From contig CAVAVP010000007.1 of NCBI GenBank assembly GCA_963592135.1, forward strand, positions 1-45,092: a stretch of 45,092 bases of DNA, in the 5' to 3' direction. Of the stretch, positions 17,676 through 25,455 are shown piece by piece. The notes under the pieces were generated by a model that made no database searches, had not been told where the DNA came from, and saw only the letters and a list, made by a program, of their open reading frames with translations. The translations under genes and the position numbers were made by a program. Origin of the DNA: UBA3700 sp963592135 (GTDB lineage Bacteria > Bacillota > Clostridia > Christensenellales > UBA3700). The number at the start of each line of letters is the position of its first letter. Position 1 is the first letter of the stretch.

Positions 17676-18872
17676 ATGATATTAAAAACTCGCTGTGGTG
17701 ACATTGAGGGAATTGAATTAGAAAACAGTCTTTCCTTTTTGGGAATTAAATATGGCAACGCGAGCAGATTTAGTAAACCTGTTGAGGTAAGTGAATGGGA
17801 AGGCGTTTATAATGCTACGGAATTTGGTGCAGCTTGTCCTCAGCATAGAAGTTACTATAACGAGAATGTAGATGGTAATTTTTATAATAAAGAGTTTAGA
17901 AGAAATTTAGTTGAAAAATACAGCGAGCATTGTCAGTTTTTAAATATATTTGCGCCAAAAGGGGCAAGTAAGGTTCCAGTTATAATATATTTGCACGGAG
18001 GATCATTTACAACTTGTTCTTCCGGAGAGGGAGTGTATGATGGCTCAAAATATGCAAAAAAAGGCGTAATTGTAGTTACTTTAAATTATAGATTAAACAT
18101 CTTTGGTTATTATGCTGAAAAAGGAAGAGGTTGCAACTTTGGTCTATATGATCAACTATGTGCAATAGATTGGGTTTATAATAATATTGAAGATTATGGC
18201 GGAGATAAAGAAAATATTACTTTAATGGGTCAATCTGCAGGCGCAATGAGTGTTCAAGATATAATTTCAATAGATAATATTGAGAAAAAAGTAAAAAGAG
18301 CCGTTATGATTAGCGGTGGAGGAACAAGAAAATTGTTATTGCCTCAAAATAAACCAAATTATCGGTATTGGAATAAGATAAGGGAAAAGCTTGGATATAT
18401 AGACAATGTAAGCGAAGAAGAGCTCTTTAAGGCGTGGAATGGATCGTCATTTATATCTAAGATGTTGTTAACAAAACCTGTTGTTGATGAAAGCCTTATA
18501 AAGAGTAATTTAAACAAAGCAAAAATTCCGTGTATTATGGGGATGGTTGAAAAAGATATGTTTCCTCCTGTTTTAAAGAAGATGATAAAATCTTATGCTA
18601 AGGAATTAACTAACAGTGGTGTTGATTGTTGGTTATATAAATTTGAGCATAATTTGCCAGAATGCGATAAAGGAACTTTTCATTCGTCAGATCTTTGGTA
18701 TGTTTTTAACAACTTAGATAAAAGCTGGAGAAAGTTTACTGAATACGACAAAAAGCTTGCAAATGAAATTATAGAGAGAATAGTATCTTTTGCTAAAAAC
18801 GGCAATCCTAATAGTGATGTATATGGAGATTGGCAAACATATTCTAACGGCTTTATAAAGGAGTTTAAATAG
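17676..18872 (+). CDS. type-B carboxylesterase
   Basis: Alpha/beta-hydrolase that cleaves carboxylic esters. Visible are 'IYLHGGSF' (oxyanion hole), 'VVTLNYRLNIFGY', the 'DQLCAIDWVYNNIEDYGGD' segment, the nucleophile Ser187 in 'GQSAG', and a C-terminal 'FHSSDLWYVF' with the probable catalytic His. It has 398 residues against roughly 490 in PnbA-type enzymes; the region after the nucleophile is shortened, so the lid is probably reduced. No signal peptide, so cytoplasmic. The start is ATG 17676, ten bases after GGAGG; the TTG at 17667 sits too close to the ribosome site. It is cotranscribed with the symporter and may deacylate the imported glycoside (inference). Confidence 0.86.
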   Translation: MILKTRCGDIEGIELENSLSFLGIKYGNASRFSKPVEVSEWEGVYNATEFGAACPQHRSYYNENVDGNFYNKEFRRNLVEKYSEHCQFLNIFAPKGASKVPVIIYLHGGSFTTCSSGEGVYDGSKYAKKGVIVVTLNYRLNIFGYYAEKGRGCNFGLYDQLCAIDWVYNNIEDYGGDKENITLMGQSAGAMSVQDIISIDNIEKKVKRAVMISGGGTRKLLLPQNKPNYRYWNKIREKLGYIDNVSEEELFKAWNGSSFISKMLLTKPVVDESLIKSNLNKAKIPCIMGMVEKDMFPPVLKKMIKSYAKELTNSGVDCWLYKFEHNLPECDKGTFHSSDLWYVFNNLDKSWRKFTEYDKKLANEIIERIVSFAKNGNPNSDVYGDWQTYSNGFIKEFK

Positions 18873-18990
18873 ATTGGCGAATATGTTATAAAGGAAATAA
18901 AAATGTAAAAATTGCCGAAAAGTATTCGATAAATGTTAAAAAAGGAAAAAATAATAGAAAACAGGAAAGATTTTAAGAAATAAAAATGTA

Positions 18991-19023
18991 AATAGTGTCA
19001 AAAGTAAGTTGACGCTATTTTTT
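18991..19023 (+). terminator. terminator after the esterase gene
   Basis: Stem AATAGTGTCAA (18991-19001) / TTGACGCTATT (19009-19019) with one G-T pair, seven-base loop, then T's. Confidence 0.8.
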
Positions 19024-19816
19024 AATTATAAAAAAGTAGTATTGTGCTTCTTTCTTATTTAAGTCTTTGTCTCTATTTTTATTTAATGTTTGTTGTGTAG
19101 TTTAGCATGTTTAGCTGTTCTGTAATTGTGTTCATTTGTTGAATAAACATAATTATCTGCTAATTGATTTGAAATAGAGAATTAGAACCCTCAATAAAGA
19201 TGAATTTTGTGTCTTTAATTGGTTTTGCTTGGAAGTGATGCGGTTTAGTTTAGAAAATAAAGAATCAATAATTTATGATTGTACAAAAACGAAAATCTTT
19301 TTGTGGTTGATGTTACGCTTTGATAACAAATCGCATCAATTATTTTTATAATAATTGTAAACTTTGATAAAAGAGTGTGTTCTCTGTTATTTATTTTAAA
19401 ACAAAATGTATTCTTTGTGGGTGAGAGAAATATTAGGAGATAGTTAACAGTGCTTGAAAAAATAAATCTAAGGAAAAGGGCGAGATTTAAAAAAATATCA
19501 AGAGCTGCAAATATGTTCAGAAAAGGACACTGGTATAGATGATGATGCGGAAGATAAAATCTGACTATATGTAAGATGGAATAGGTTGAATCTCATTTTT
19601 AAAATTTTTAAATATTTATGTCATTATATTAACCCAGGTAAGGATTATTGTGCAGACAAGGATTGCGATCGTTGATTGAGATCTTATGGGGCGGGGCCGA
19701 ATTCGTTTTTCTGGCAATAAAATTTGAAAGTTTGTATTTTTTTATATTATACGAAATATAAATGTATATTAACGCAAAAAAATATATCCAATTTAATTTT
19801 TTGGGGAGATAAAGGG
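19024..19816 (+). other. gene-free AT-rich stretch, possibly eroded coding DNA
   Basis: Nearly 800 bases with no ORF above about 30 codons on either strand and no RNA gene I recognise. One short open piece near 19480-19564 reads 'KYQELQICSEKDTGIDDDAE' before stopping, which could be a fragment of an eroded accessory gene, but I cannot assign it. A GC-richer patch (ATCTTATGGGGCGGGGCCG, around 19680-19700) stands out. Confidence 0.4.
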
Positions 19817-19845
19817 TTGATTCTTACAAAATTAAGTTGTATAAT
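19817..19845 (+). promoter_or_regulatory. promoter of the DUF4143-type ATPase gene
   Basis: TTGATT (19817-19822), 17 bases, TATAAT (19840-19845), 48 bases before the ATG. Confidence 0.75.
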
Positions 19846-19893
19846 GGGAAAGAAAAATGTAAATAAACTCTAAATATTTTCGAATGAGGTTTT

Positions 19894-21105
19894 ATGATAG
19901 AAAGAAATGTATACTTAAATAAACTAATAGAATCAAAAGACAATGGATTAATAAAATTAATTTATGGAATTAAAGGTTGCGGTAAAACCTTTTTAGTTCA
20001 GGAGATCTATCGTAACCATCTATTAAGTTTAGGAATTGAGGAAAATCATATTTTATATTATTCATTCGAAGGCATAAACGTTAAGAATTTAAATGAGTTT
20101 TTCTCAAATTTAAAAGATAAGATTTTAGATGATAGCAAATATTATGTATTTTTAGATGATTTTCATTTAACCGAAGATTTTGTTGATTCTCTTAATGATT
20201 TTATTGCGGTAGATAATATTGATTTATACGTTATAGAAAATTGCATTAATAATTTTAATGTAGATTTAGACAAGTATGTGAATATAAAAGTATATCCATT
20301 AAGTTTTTCTGAATTTTATGAAAACATAGGAAAAGATAAGTTAGATGCTTTTGAAGAGTACAAGCAATATGGTGGATTTTCGGATGTTGTTTTAAGTAAT
20401 TCTAAAGAAGAAAAAATTAATACACTTGCGAAGCTGATTAAAATTAATACTGATTACATATTGCAAAATAATCAAATAAAATCAAAAGAAGATTTGTATA
20501 AGATTTTAAACCTTTTATCTATTTCTGTAGGTACTCTAACTAACTCTGAAAAATTAAAGAGTATTTTTAAGATTTTAAAGAAATCAAAAATAACATCTAA
20601 AACCATAATAAAATATTTAGATTATATTGAAGGATATAATATCGTTGAGTCAATAAAGAGATTAGATATTAAAAAGAGAAAATATTTAGATACTCCAAAA
20701 AAATATTATTTTTCTGATATTGGAATTAGAAACGCTTTAATTAGTTATAGGGAATTAGATATTTTGTCTTATATTGAAAATATAATATATCTTGAACTGT
20801 GTTTAAGAGATTATGTAGTTAGCACAGGTTTTGTAGAAATTGTTGAAAAAAATAATCTTGATAAAATGGCAAGAAATCAATTAAAAGTGGACTTTGTATG
20901 TGCAAAAGATCAAACAAAATGTTATATTCAGGTAGTTAAATCCTCAAAGGAAGCATTTGATGAAAAAAGAGCGTTATTAAAAATTCCAGATTGTTTTAAA
21001 AAAATATTGGTTACATACAATGATACTGATATTCATTATGATGAAAGCGGAATTTTGATTGTAAATTATTTGGAATTCTTGTTAAAACCGAATTTAATGA
21101 AATAA
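19894..21105 (+). CDS. AAA ATPase with C-terminal DUF4143-type domain
   Basis: Member of the widespread AAA_14/DUF4143 ATPases, whose role is unclear. Walker A is 'GIKGCGKT' (25-32) and Walker B is 'YVFLDDFHL' (84-92). The C-terminal half has the family pattern 'PKKYYFSDIGIRNALI', then 'YLELCLRDYVV' and 'LKVDFVCAKD...YIQVVKSS', a degenerate PD-(D/E)XK-like core in which the usual Glu before V-x-K is Gln. Length (403) is normal. The weak GAGG before ATG 19894 is adequate. It stands alone with its own promoter, in an accessory patch next to the gene-free stretch. A second full-length relative lies at 42433-43752 and a dead one at 41161-42211. Confidence 0.85.
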   Translation: MIERNVYLNKLIESKDNGLIKLIYGIKGCGKTFLVQEIYRNHLLSLGIEENHILYYSFEGINVKNLNEFFSNLKDKILDDSKYYVFLDDFHLTEDFVDSLNDFIAVDNIDLYVIENCINNFNVDLDKYVNIKVYPLSFSEFYENIGKDKLDAFEEYKQYGGFSDVVLSNSKEEKINTLAKLIKINTDYILQNNQIKSKEDLYKILNLLSISVGTLTNSEKLKSIFKILKKSKITSKTIIKYLDYIEGYNIVESIKRLDIKKRKYLDTPKKYYFSDIGIRNALISYRELDILSYIENIIYLELCLRDYVVSTGFVEIVEKNNLDKMARNQLKVDFVCAKDQTKCYIQVVKSSKEAFDEKRALLKIPDCFKKILVTYNDTDIHYDESGILIVNYLEFLLKPNLMK

Positions 21106-21142
21106 AAAAAAGACTGCAGCCAATATTTAATTGTTACAGCCT
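21103..21142 (-). terminator. terminator of purC (minus strand)
   Basis: On the minus strand, AGGCTG (21142-21137) pairs with CAGTCT (21116-21111), with an inner CAAT/ATTG pairing, followed by eight T's. It abuts the stop of the converging ATPase gene. Confidence 0.6.
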
Positions 21143-21164
21143 TTAATAAATTTCAACAAAATTA

Positions 21165-22022
21165 TTATAATTCTTTCCCTGTTAGTAGTTTATATGCTTG
21201 TAGATATTTATCTATAGTTTTATCTACGATTTCTTGAGGAAGTGTCCAATCGTGTTTGTTAGATTTTAACCAATCTCTTGCAAATTGCTTGTCAAAAGAA
21301 GGTTGGCTTTGGCCAGGAATATAAGAATTTGCAGGCCAGAATCTAGAAGAGTCAGGTGTTAGCATTTCATCTCCTATAACAATATCTCCTTTTTCGTTTA
21401 ATCCAAATTCGAACTTTGTGTCAGCAATAATAATTCCTTTTGTTAAAGCGTAGTCTGCACATTTTTTATATAAAGCTATAGTGTAGTCTTTGATTTTTGT
21501 TGCATATTCAAGCCCTTTTCCTGGAAAATATTTTTCTAAGACTTCAATAGATTTTTCAAAACTAATATTTTCGTCATGATCTCCTATTTCTGCCTTTGTT
21601 GATGGTGTGTATATAGGTTCAAGAAGTCTATCTGATTCCTTAAGCCCTTCAGGAAGTTTAATTCCACAAACAGTTCCGTTTTTTTGGTAGCTTGCCCAGC
21701 CGCTACCTGTAATATATCCTCTAACTATACATTCAATTGGTAGCATTTGAAGTTTTTTACACATAATTGTACGACCTTCAAAATTTGAATTTTGAAAGAA
21801 TTTTGGCATATCTTTAACCTCTACTGAGATTAAGTGATTATCACAAATATTCTTTGTATAATCAAACCAAAATTTGCTCATTTGAGTAAGAACTTTTCCT
21901 TTATTAGTAACGGTATTATTTAAAATTACATCAAAGCAACTTATCCTATCTGTCGCTACCATGATTAAACTATCACCATTATCATAAATCTCTCTAACTT
22001 TACCTTCTTTAATAGGCTGCAT
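21165..22022 (-). CDS. purC: phosphoribosylaminoimidazole-succinocarboxamide synthase
   Basis: Purine-synthesis enzyme joining aspartate to CAIR to form SAICAR. The start 'MQPIKEGKVREIYDNGDSL' carries the nucleotide-binding KEGKVREIY motif, followed by 'VATDRISCFDVIL', 'PIECIVRGYITGSGW' and 'DTKFEFGLN'. It is the long form (285 residues). A longer in-frame ATG at 22034 is rejected, because the ribosome site GGAGG lies between it and the ATG at 22022, at the right distance for the latter. It stands alone, with no other pur gene in the window. Confidence 0.95.
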   Translation of the reverse strand: MQPIKEGKVREIYDNGDSLIMVATDRISCFDVILNNTVTNKGKVLTQMSKFWFDYTKNICDNHLISVEVKDMPKFFQNSNFEGRTIMCKKLQMLPIECIVRGYITGSGWASYQKNGTVCGIKLPEGLKESDRLLEPIYTPSTKAEIGDHDENISFEKSIEVLEKYFPGKGLEYATKIKDYTIALYKKCADYALTKGIIIADTKFEFGLNEKGDIVIGDEMLTPDSSRFWPANSYIPGQSQPSFDKQFARDWLKSNKHDWTLPQEIVDKTIDKYLQAYKLLTGKEL

Positions 22023-22187
22023 AAAAACCTCCAATTTTAGTTCGTTAATATTGTTTATATATAGTATATTAATATTTTATAACAAATATTACAAAAACTT
22101 AACAAAAATAATAAAAAACAATTATTGTTATTTTGGTTTATTTACTTTATGATAAAAATATCAATAAATTTAAAAGGGTTAGCATAA

Positions 22188-23252
22188 ATGAATAAAAAAA
22201 TTTTAATTTTGATAGTAGCTATAAGTGTTTTAGTTATGTCCGCGTGTTTAGTGGGATGTAAAAAAGAAATAGGAACTGGTAAAAGTACTGAATATGATAT
22301 AGACTTTGATGATCTTGGTAAAGAACCAAAAAGTGAAGTTGCTAAAACTGTTATTGCAGTAGATGCTTCAAAAATAAAAAAATTAAACAAAGAATCTGAT
22401 GAATTATCTAATGATAAAGATGTTTTAGAAACAATAGATTATCTTTATAATTTAGCTAATAGAAATTTAATGGAAATGGATTACTATGCAAGTATTGCCT
22501 TTGGAAAATCTACGGTTTTAATAGGTGGAAATGAAGATAGTTATGCTTATTCTAGAGAATATATTGTTAAAGATAAAAAAGAATGGTTTTTCCAAAACTT
22601 TACTATAGATCCTGATGCAAATGCCCTTGTTAAGAATGTTATGGAATCTGCAGAAGAGAGATATACAAATGATGGCGGTGAAACTATCTATAAAAGACAT
22701 GGCGGTTCAAGTGCATTAGAAGAAGATTGTTTAGATAGATTTTTAACATCAAAATCACCAATTATATATGAAAATATGGCAAAATCCGGAGATAAACATG
22801 CGCCAAAAGTTTATACAAGGGAAGGATATAATAAATTTAAACATGTAAGAGTTTCATATGACGAAATAGATAATGCCTTAATTACTGCAGATACATTAGT
22901 TGATGGTAAGGTTACCTATAATGAAGACGAGGGATTATATACAATAGAGTTTGATGTTAATATTTCAAATGATTCTGAAGCTTTAGAAAATGGTAGAAAA
23001 AATTTATCAGCTGCGGGTGGTTCTTCAGTTTCTTATGAAAAACAACACCAAACTATTACTATTTGGAAAGAGGGTTTGTTCTGTTATTATCATACAGAAA
23101 ATCTATGGATAGCCAAATTTGTAGGAGTAAAGTATGGCTCTGCGAATAATTATCAAAAATGGTTTACATACAATAAAGAAAACGTGGAAAAATTAGTTAT
23201 CCCTAGTGATGTTTCATGGATTGAAACATGCAAGGCAAATGCAAAAGATTAG
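22188..23252 (+). CDS. lipoprotein of unknown function
   Basis: A 354-residue secreted lipoprotein. The N-terminus has two lysines, a hydrophobic stretch to about residue 20 and a lipobox LVGC with Cys24, followed by a charged linker. The mature part is mostly beta/mixed with many Asp/Glu/Lys and no motif I recognise. An AAAGGG ribosome site precedes the ATG. It is monocistronic: purC diverges upstream and a strong terminator follows. It probably faces the outside on the membrane. No function is proposed. Confidence 0.85.
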   Translation: MNKKILILIVAISVLVMSACLVGCKKEIGTGKSTEYDIDFDDLGKEPKSEVAKTVIAVDASKIKKLNKESDELSNDKDVLETIDYLYNLANRNLMEMDYYASIAFGKSTVLIGGNEDSYAYSREYIVKDKKEWFFQNFTIDPDANALVKNVMESAEERYTNDGGETIYKRHGGSSALEEDCLDRFLTSKSPIIYENMAKSGDKHAPKVYTREGYNKFKHVRVSYDEIDNALITADTLVDGKVTYNEDEGLYTIEFDVNISNDSEALENGRKNLSAAGGSSVSYEKQHQTITIWKEGLFCYYHTENLWIAKFVGVKYGSANNYQKWFTYNKENVEKLVIPSDVSWIETCKANAKD

Positions 23253-23273
23253 TTTTTAAAAATTAGTAGATAA

Positions 23274-23328
23274 AAAACACCTTTAATAAGTCTAATTAAA
23301 ATAGATAATTGTTAAAGGTGTTTTTTTT
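23274..23328 (+). terminator. terminator of the lipoprotein gene
   Basis: Thirteen-base stem AAAACACCTTTAA (23274-23286) / TTAAAGGTGTTTT (23312-23324), long loop, then further T's. Confidence 0.85.
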
Positions 23329-23338
23329 ATTAAGAGTA

Positions 23339-23704
23339 ATGTCGTTTAATGATAAAACAGGAAAGTTTCGACAAGTTTTCCCAACAAAGATCAAGAAGAT
23401 AGAATATTTTCATTCCAAAGAGTTATTAGATGCTTTTGAAGTATGCGTTGAAAAATATCCTTTTTCAAAGATAGATATAGATTTTGTGTATGTAAAATAT
23501 GAATACATAGATTTTAAATTAAATAAAGGATACGAGATTTTAAATAAAGAAGGAAAGGAACCAGGGAGAAATAAAGAATATTTAGATAACCCGAAAGAGT
23601 TATTATCTTTAAATGAAAGATTGGCTATCCACTATTTAAAAGAAAACTCTAAAGAAAAAATATTAATTTCAAGTCTGATATGGACTGATGTTATAAAAAA
23701 ATAA
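23339..23704 (+). CDS. small protein of unknown function
   Basis: 121 residues starting at ATG 23339 ('MSFNDKTGKFRQVFPTK'). It is basic at the N-terminus, then mixed, with 'DAFEVCVEKYPFSKIDIDFV' in the middle and 'LLSLNERLAIHYLKENSKEK' near the end. I recognise no family. No clear ribosome site or own promoter; the start lies only about ten bases after a strong terminator, so it may be poorly expressed or be the tail of a lost longer gene. It is followed by two more short ORFs, which could form a small accessory operon. Confidence 0.45.
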   Translation: MSFNDKTGKFRQVFPTKIKKIEYFHSKELLDAFEVCVEKYPFSKIDIDFVYVKYEYIDFKLNKGYEILNKEGKEPGRNKEYLDNPKELLSLNERLAIHYLKENSKEKILISSLIWTDVIKK

Positions 23705-23727
23705 AATCAATAGAAATTTTAGAAAAT

Positions 23728-23820
23728 ATGAAATCAATAGTTAATAAGTATCAGGAAATAAGTGAATTTCTAAAAATAAGATATGATGAAGCAAGGGAGT
23801 GTTTAGAAAATGATAAGTAG
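23728..23820 (+). CDS. possible 30-residue peptide
   Basis: ATG 23728 to TAG 23820, reading 'MKSIVNKYQEISEFLKIRYD' and onward, highly helical and charged. Its frame is open for several codons upstream, and its end overlaps the next ORF by 11 bases, which suggests translational coupling or a fragment of a longer gene. No good ribosome site. Confidence 0.3.
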   Translation: MKSIVNKYQEISEFLKIRYDEARECLENDK

Positions 23821-24130
23821 TGCATTAAGACAAAAATTTATCTATAATACGCCTTTTGATGATAATGAGTTTCCTCTAGTTAAATTGGATTTAATAGAGA
23901 GTTGTAAAAAACTTTATAAAATGAAGGCAATCTCATTATATTTTATTGATGAGAAAAGACTTAATCGGATAGCTAATTCATTACAAAAAGATTTTGATTC
24001 AATTGTAATAATAAATGATTATAAAATTAAATCTCAAAATAAAATTTTGCACGAGTGTATACAGGCTTATATATTGGCGTTTGCATATATTTTTAAAAAG
24101 CAAGGATTGAGATGCTGTATTAAAGAATAG
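23810..24130 (+). CDS. small protein of unknown function
   Basis: 106 residues from ATG 23810, with GGGAG about 12 bases upstream. It reads as alternating helices and strands ('LVKLDLIESCKKLYKMKAIS', 'FDSIVIINDYKIKSQ') and ends in a Cys-containing helix. No family is recognised. It overlaps the 30-codon ORF upstream. After it come about 350 bases holding the DnaA-box cluster. Phage-derived or accessory origin is possible but unproven. Confidence 0.45.
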   Translation: MISSALRQKFIYNTPFDDNEFPLVKLDLIESCKKLYKMKAISLYFIDEKRLNRIANSLQKDFDSIVIINDYKIKSQNKILHECIQAYILAFAYIFKKQGLRCCIKE

Positions 24131-24479
24131 GCAACCATGTATAAAATAAAATTATTATTCATAGTTGCATAAAATTTAAAAAATAGTTGCAAAAATAAAA
24201 TAGCCAAAAAATGCTATAAACATACTAGAAAAATAGTGAGTAAAAAATCTTAAAATCAACACCAAAATAATAAAATTTTTAGTTGCAAATAAAAGAGAAA
24301 GTTATCCACACGAACAAATGTTTTTGTGGATAACTTGGTGGATAAGTGGCACTTCTTCACTGAAAAATATTAAAAAAATGGGATTTTATAAAAAATTCGC
24401 TCTAAAAGATCGATTTAATTTTTATACAAAATGAAAACAAAAAAATATGCATAAAATATAAAATGTGTATAATAAAATT
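24131..24479 (+). other. AT-rich intergenic region around a DnaA-box cluster
   Basis: About 350 bases without a gene. Three copies of a short AGTTGCA motif (near 24160, 24184 and 24280) precede the DnaA boxes at 24301-24345. The 100 bases after the boxes are very A-rich (around 24360-24480) and might unwind easily. No terminator-like T-run follows the palindrome. Confidence 0.5.
24301..24345. other. cluster of three DnaA boxes
   Basis: TTATCCACA (24302-24310, consensus), its inverse TGTGGATAA (24325-24333, consensus) and GGTGGATAA (24337-24345, inverse, one mismatch). The first two form a perfect 10-bp inverted repeat, GTTATCCACA / TGTGGATAAC, with a 14-base loop. DnaA-box clusters outside oriC are known in Firmicutes, where they titrate DnaA or repress initiation. 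The role here is inferred. Confidence 0.7.
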
Positions 24480-25337
24480 ATGCGTGAAATAGAAATTGTC
24501 GCAATAAAGAATGGGACTATAGAAGAGAATTTAAGAGAAATGGGATTCTCTAGTTCAATATGCTTAAGACTTAGAAAAAAAATGGGGTTAATAAAAGTAG
24601 ATAATGTTCCATTTAGAATTGTAGATAAAGTTTCTAAAGAGCAATGTATAAAAATAATTTTAGAAGACAAGATTGAAAGAAAAATTGAGCCTAACTTTAG
24701 TATAGATGTAAAAATAGTTTATGAAGATGAGGATCTTGCTGTAATAAATAAGCCTGCAGGTCTTACTGTTATTTCCACTAAAGAGTATTATGGTAAAAGT
24801 TTAGAAAATGCACTTGCTGCAAAGTGGGGAGATTTTGTATATAGGCCGGTAAATAGATTGGATAGGGATACATCTGGACTTATGATAGTTGCAAAAAATC
24901 AATTTGCTCACTCAGAATTATCAAAAACTCATATAGAAAGAAAATATATAGCTCTTTGTGAAGGAGTGGTTGAAGAAAGTGGAGTAATTAATAAATCTAT
25001 AGAAAGAAAAGCGGGCTCCATTATGGAAAGAAGTGTTCAAGAAAAAGGTAAAGAGGCTATAACTTTGTATAAATTAAAAAAGATTTATTCAAATTATTGT
25101 TTAGTTGAATTAGAACTAAAAACAGGTAGAACTCATCAAATAAGAGTGCATATGGCATATATAGGACATTCGCTTTTAGGCGATTCTTTATATAATTCAA
25201 ATTTTAAAGAAAATAGAGTTTTAGATAATGGTTATGTTTTAACAAGACAGGCTTTACATTCAACTTATCTTTCTTTTAATCATCCAGTAACAAAACAACA
25301 AATAATATTAGAATCAAAGCCGGATTTCATTGATTAG
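24480..25337 (+). CDS. RluA-family pseudouridine synthase
   Basis: Isomerises uridine to pseudouridine in rRNA or tRNA. An N-terminal S4-like RNA-binding region ('NLREMGFSSSICLRLRKKMG' then 'IKVDNVPFRI') precedes the catalytic domain, with 'VINKPAGLTVI' and the active-site Asp in 'NRLDRDTSGLMIV'; the usual His of HRLD is Asn here. 'KTGRTHQIRVHMAYIGHSLLGD' completes the family signature. The protein is 285 residues from ATG 24480. A GTG at 24465 in frame is possible, but neither start has a ribosome site, and a TATAAT lies at 24468-24473, so a leaderless or near-leaderless transcript is conceivable. RluA, RluC and RluD subtypes cannot be separated here. Confidence 0.87.
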   Translation: MREIEIVAIKNGTIEENLREMGFSSSICLRLRKKMGLIKVDNVPFRIVDKVSKEQCIKIILEDKIERKIEPNFSIDVKIVYEDEDLAVINKPAGLTVISTKEYYGKSLENALAAKWGDFVYRPVNRLDRDTSGLMIVAKNQFAHSELSKTHIERKYIALCEGVVEESGVINKSIERKAGSIMERSVQEKGKEAITLYKLKKIYSNYCLVELELKTGRTHQIRVHMAYIGHSLLGDSLYNSNFKENRVLDNGYVLTRQALHSTYLSFNHPVTKQQIILESKPDFID

Positions 25338-25391
25338 ATTAAATTTGTGTATTTTTTTTGTAAGATATGTATTTATAAAATATATATTAAA

Positions 25392-25420
25392 TTGACTAAA
25401 AATGTTAATGATTATATAAT
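25392..25420 (+). promoter_or_regulatory. promoter of the alcohol dehydrogenase gene
   Basis: TTGACT (25392-25397), 17 bases, TATAAT (25415-25420), 35 bases before the ATG. One of the strongest promoters in the window. Confidence 0.82.
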
Positions 25421-25455
25421 AATCAAGAAAAATAAATTATATTAGGAGTGCAAGT

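Noticed and set aside
24301..24334. Palindrome GTTATCCACA / TGTGGATAAC read as a transcription terminator
   Set aside because: No T-run follows on either strand, and the arms are exact DnaA-box consensus, so a protein-binding site explains them better.
24131..24479. The DnaA-box region as the chromosomal origin itself
   Set aside because: recF-gyrB-gyrA at the left edge points to oriC just outside the window near dnaA/dnaN, and only three boxes are present. It remains an outside possibility.
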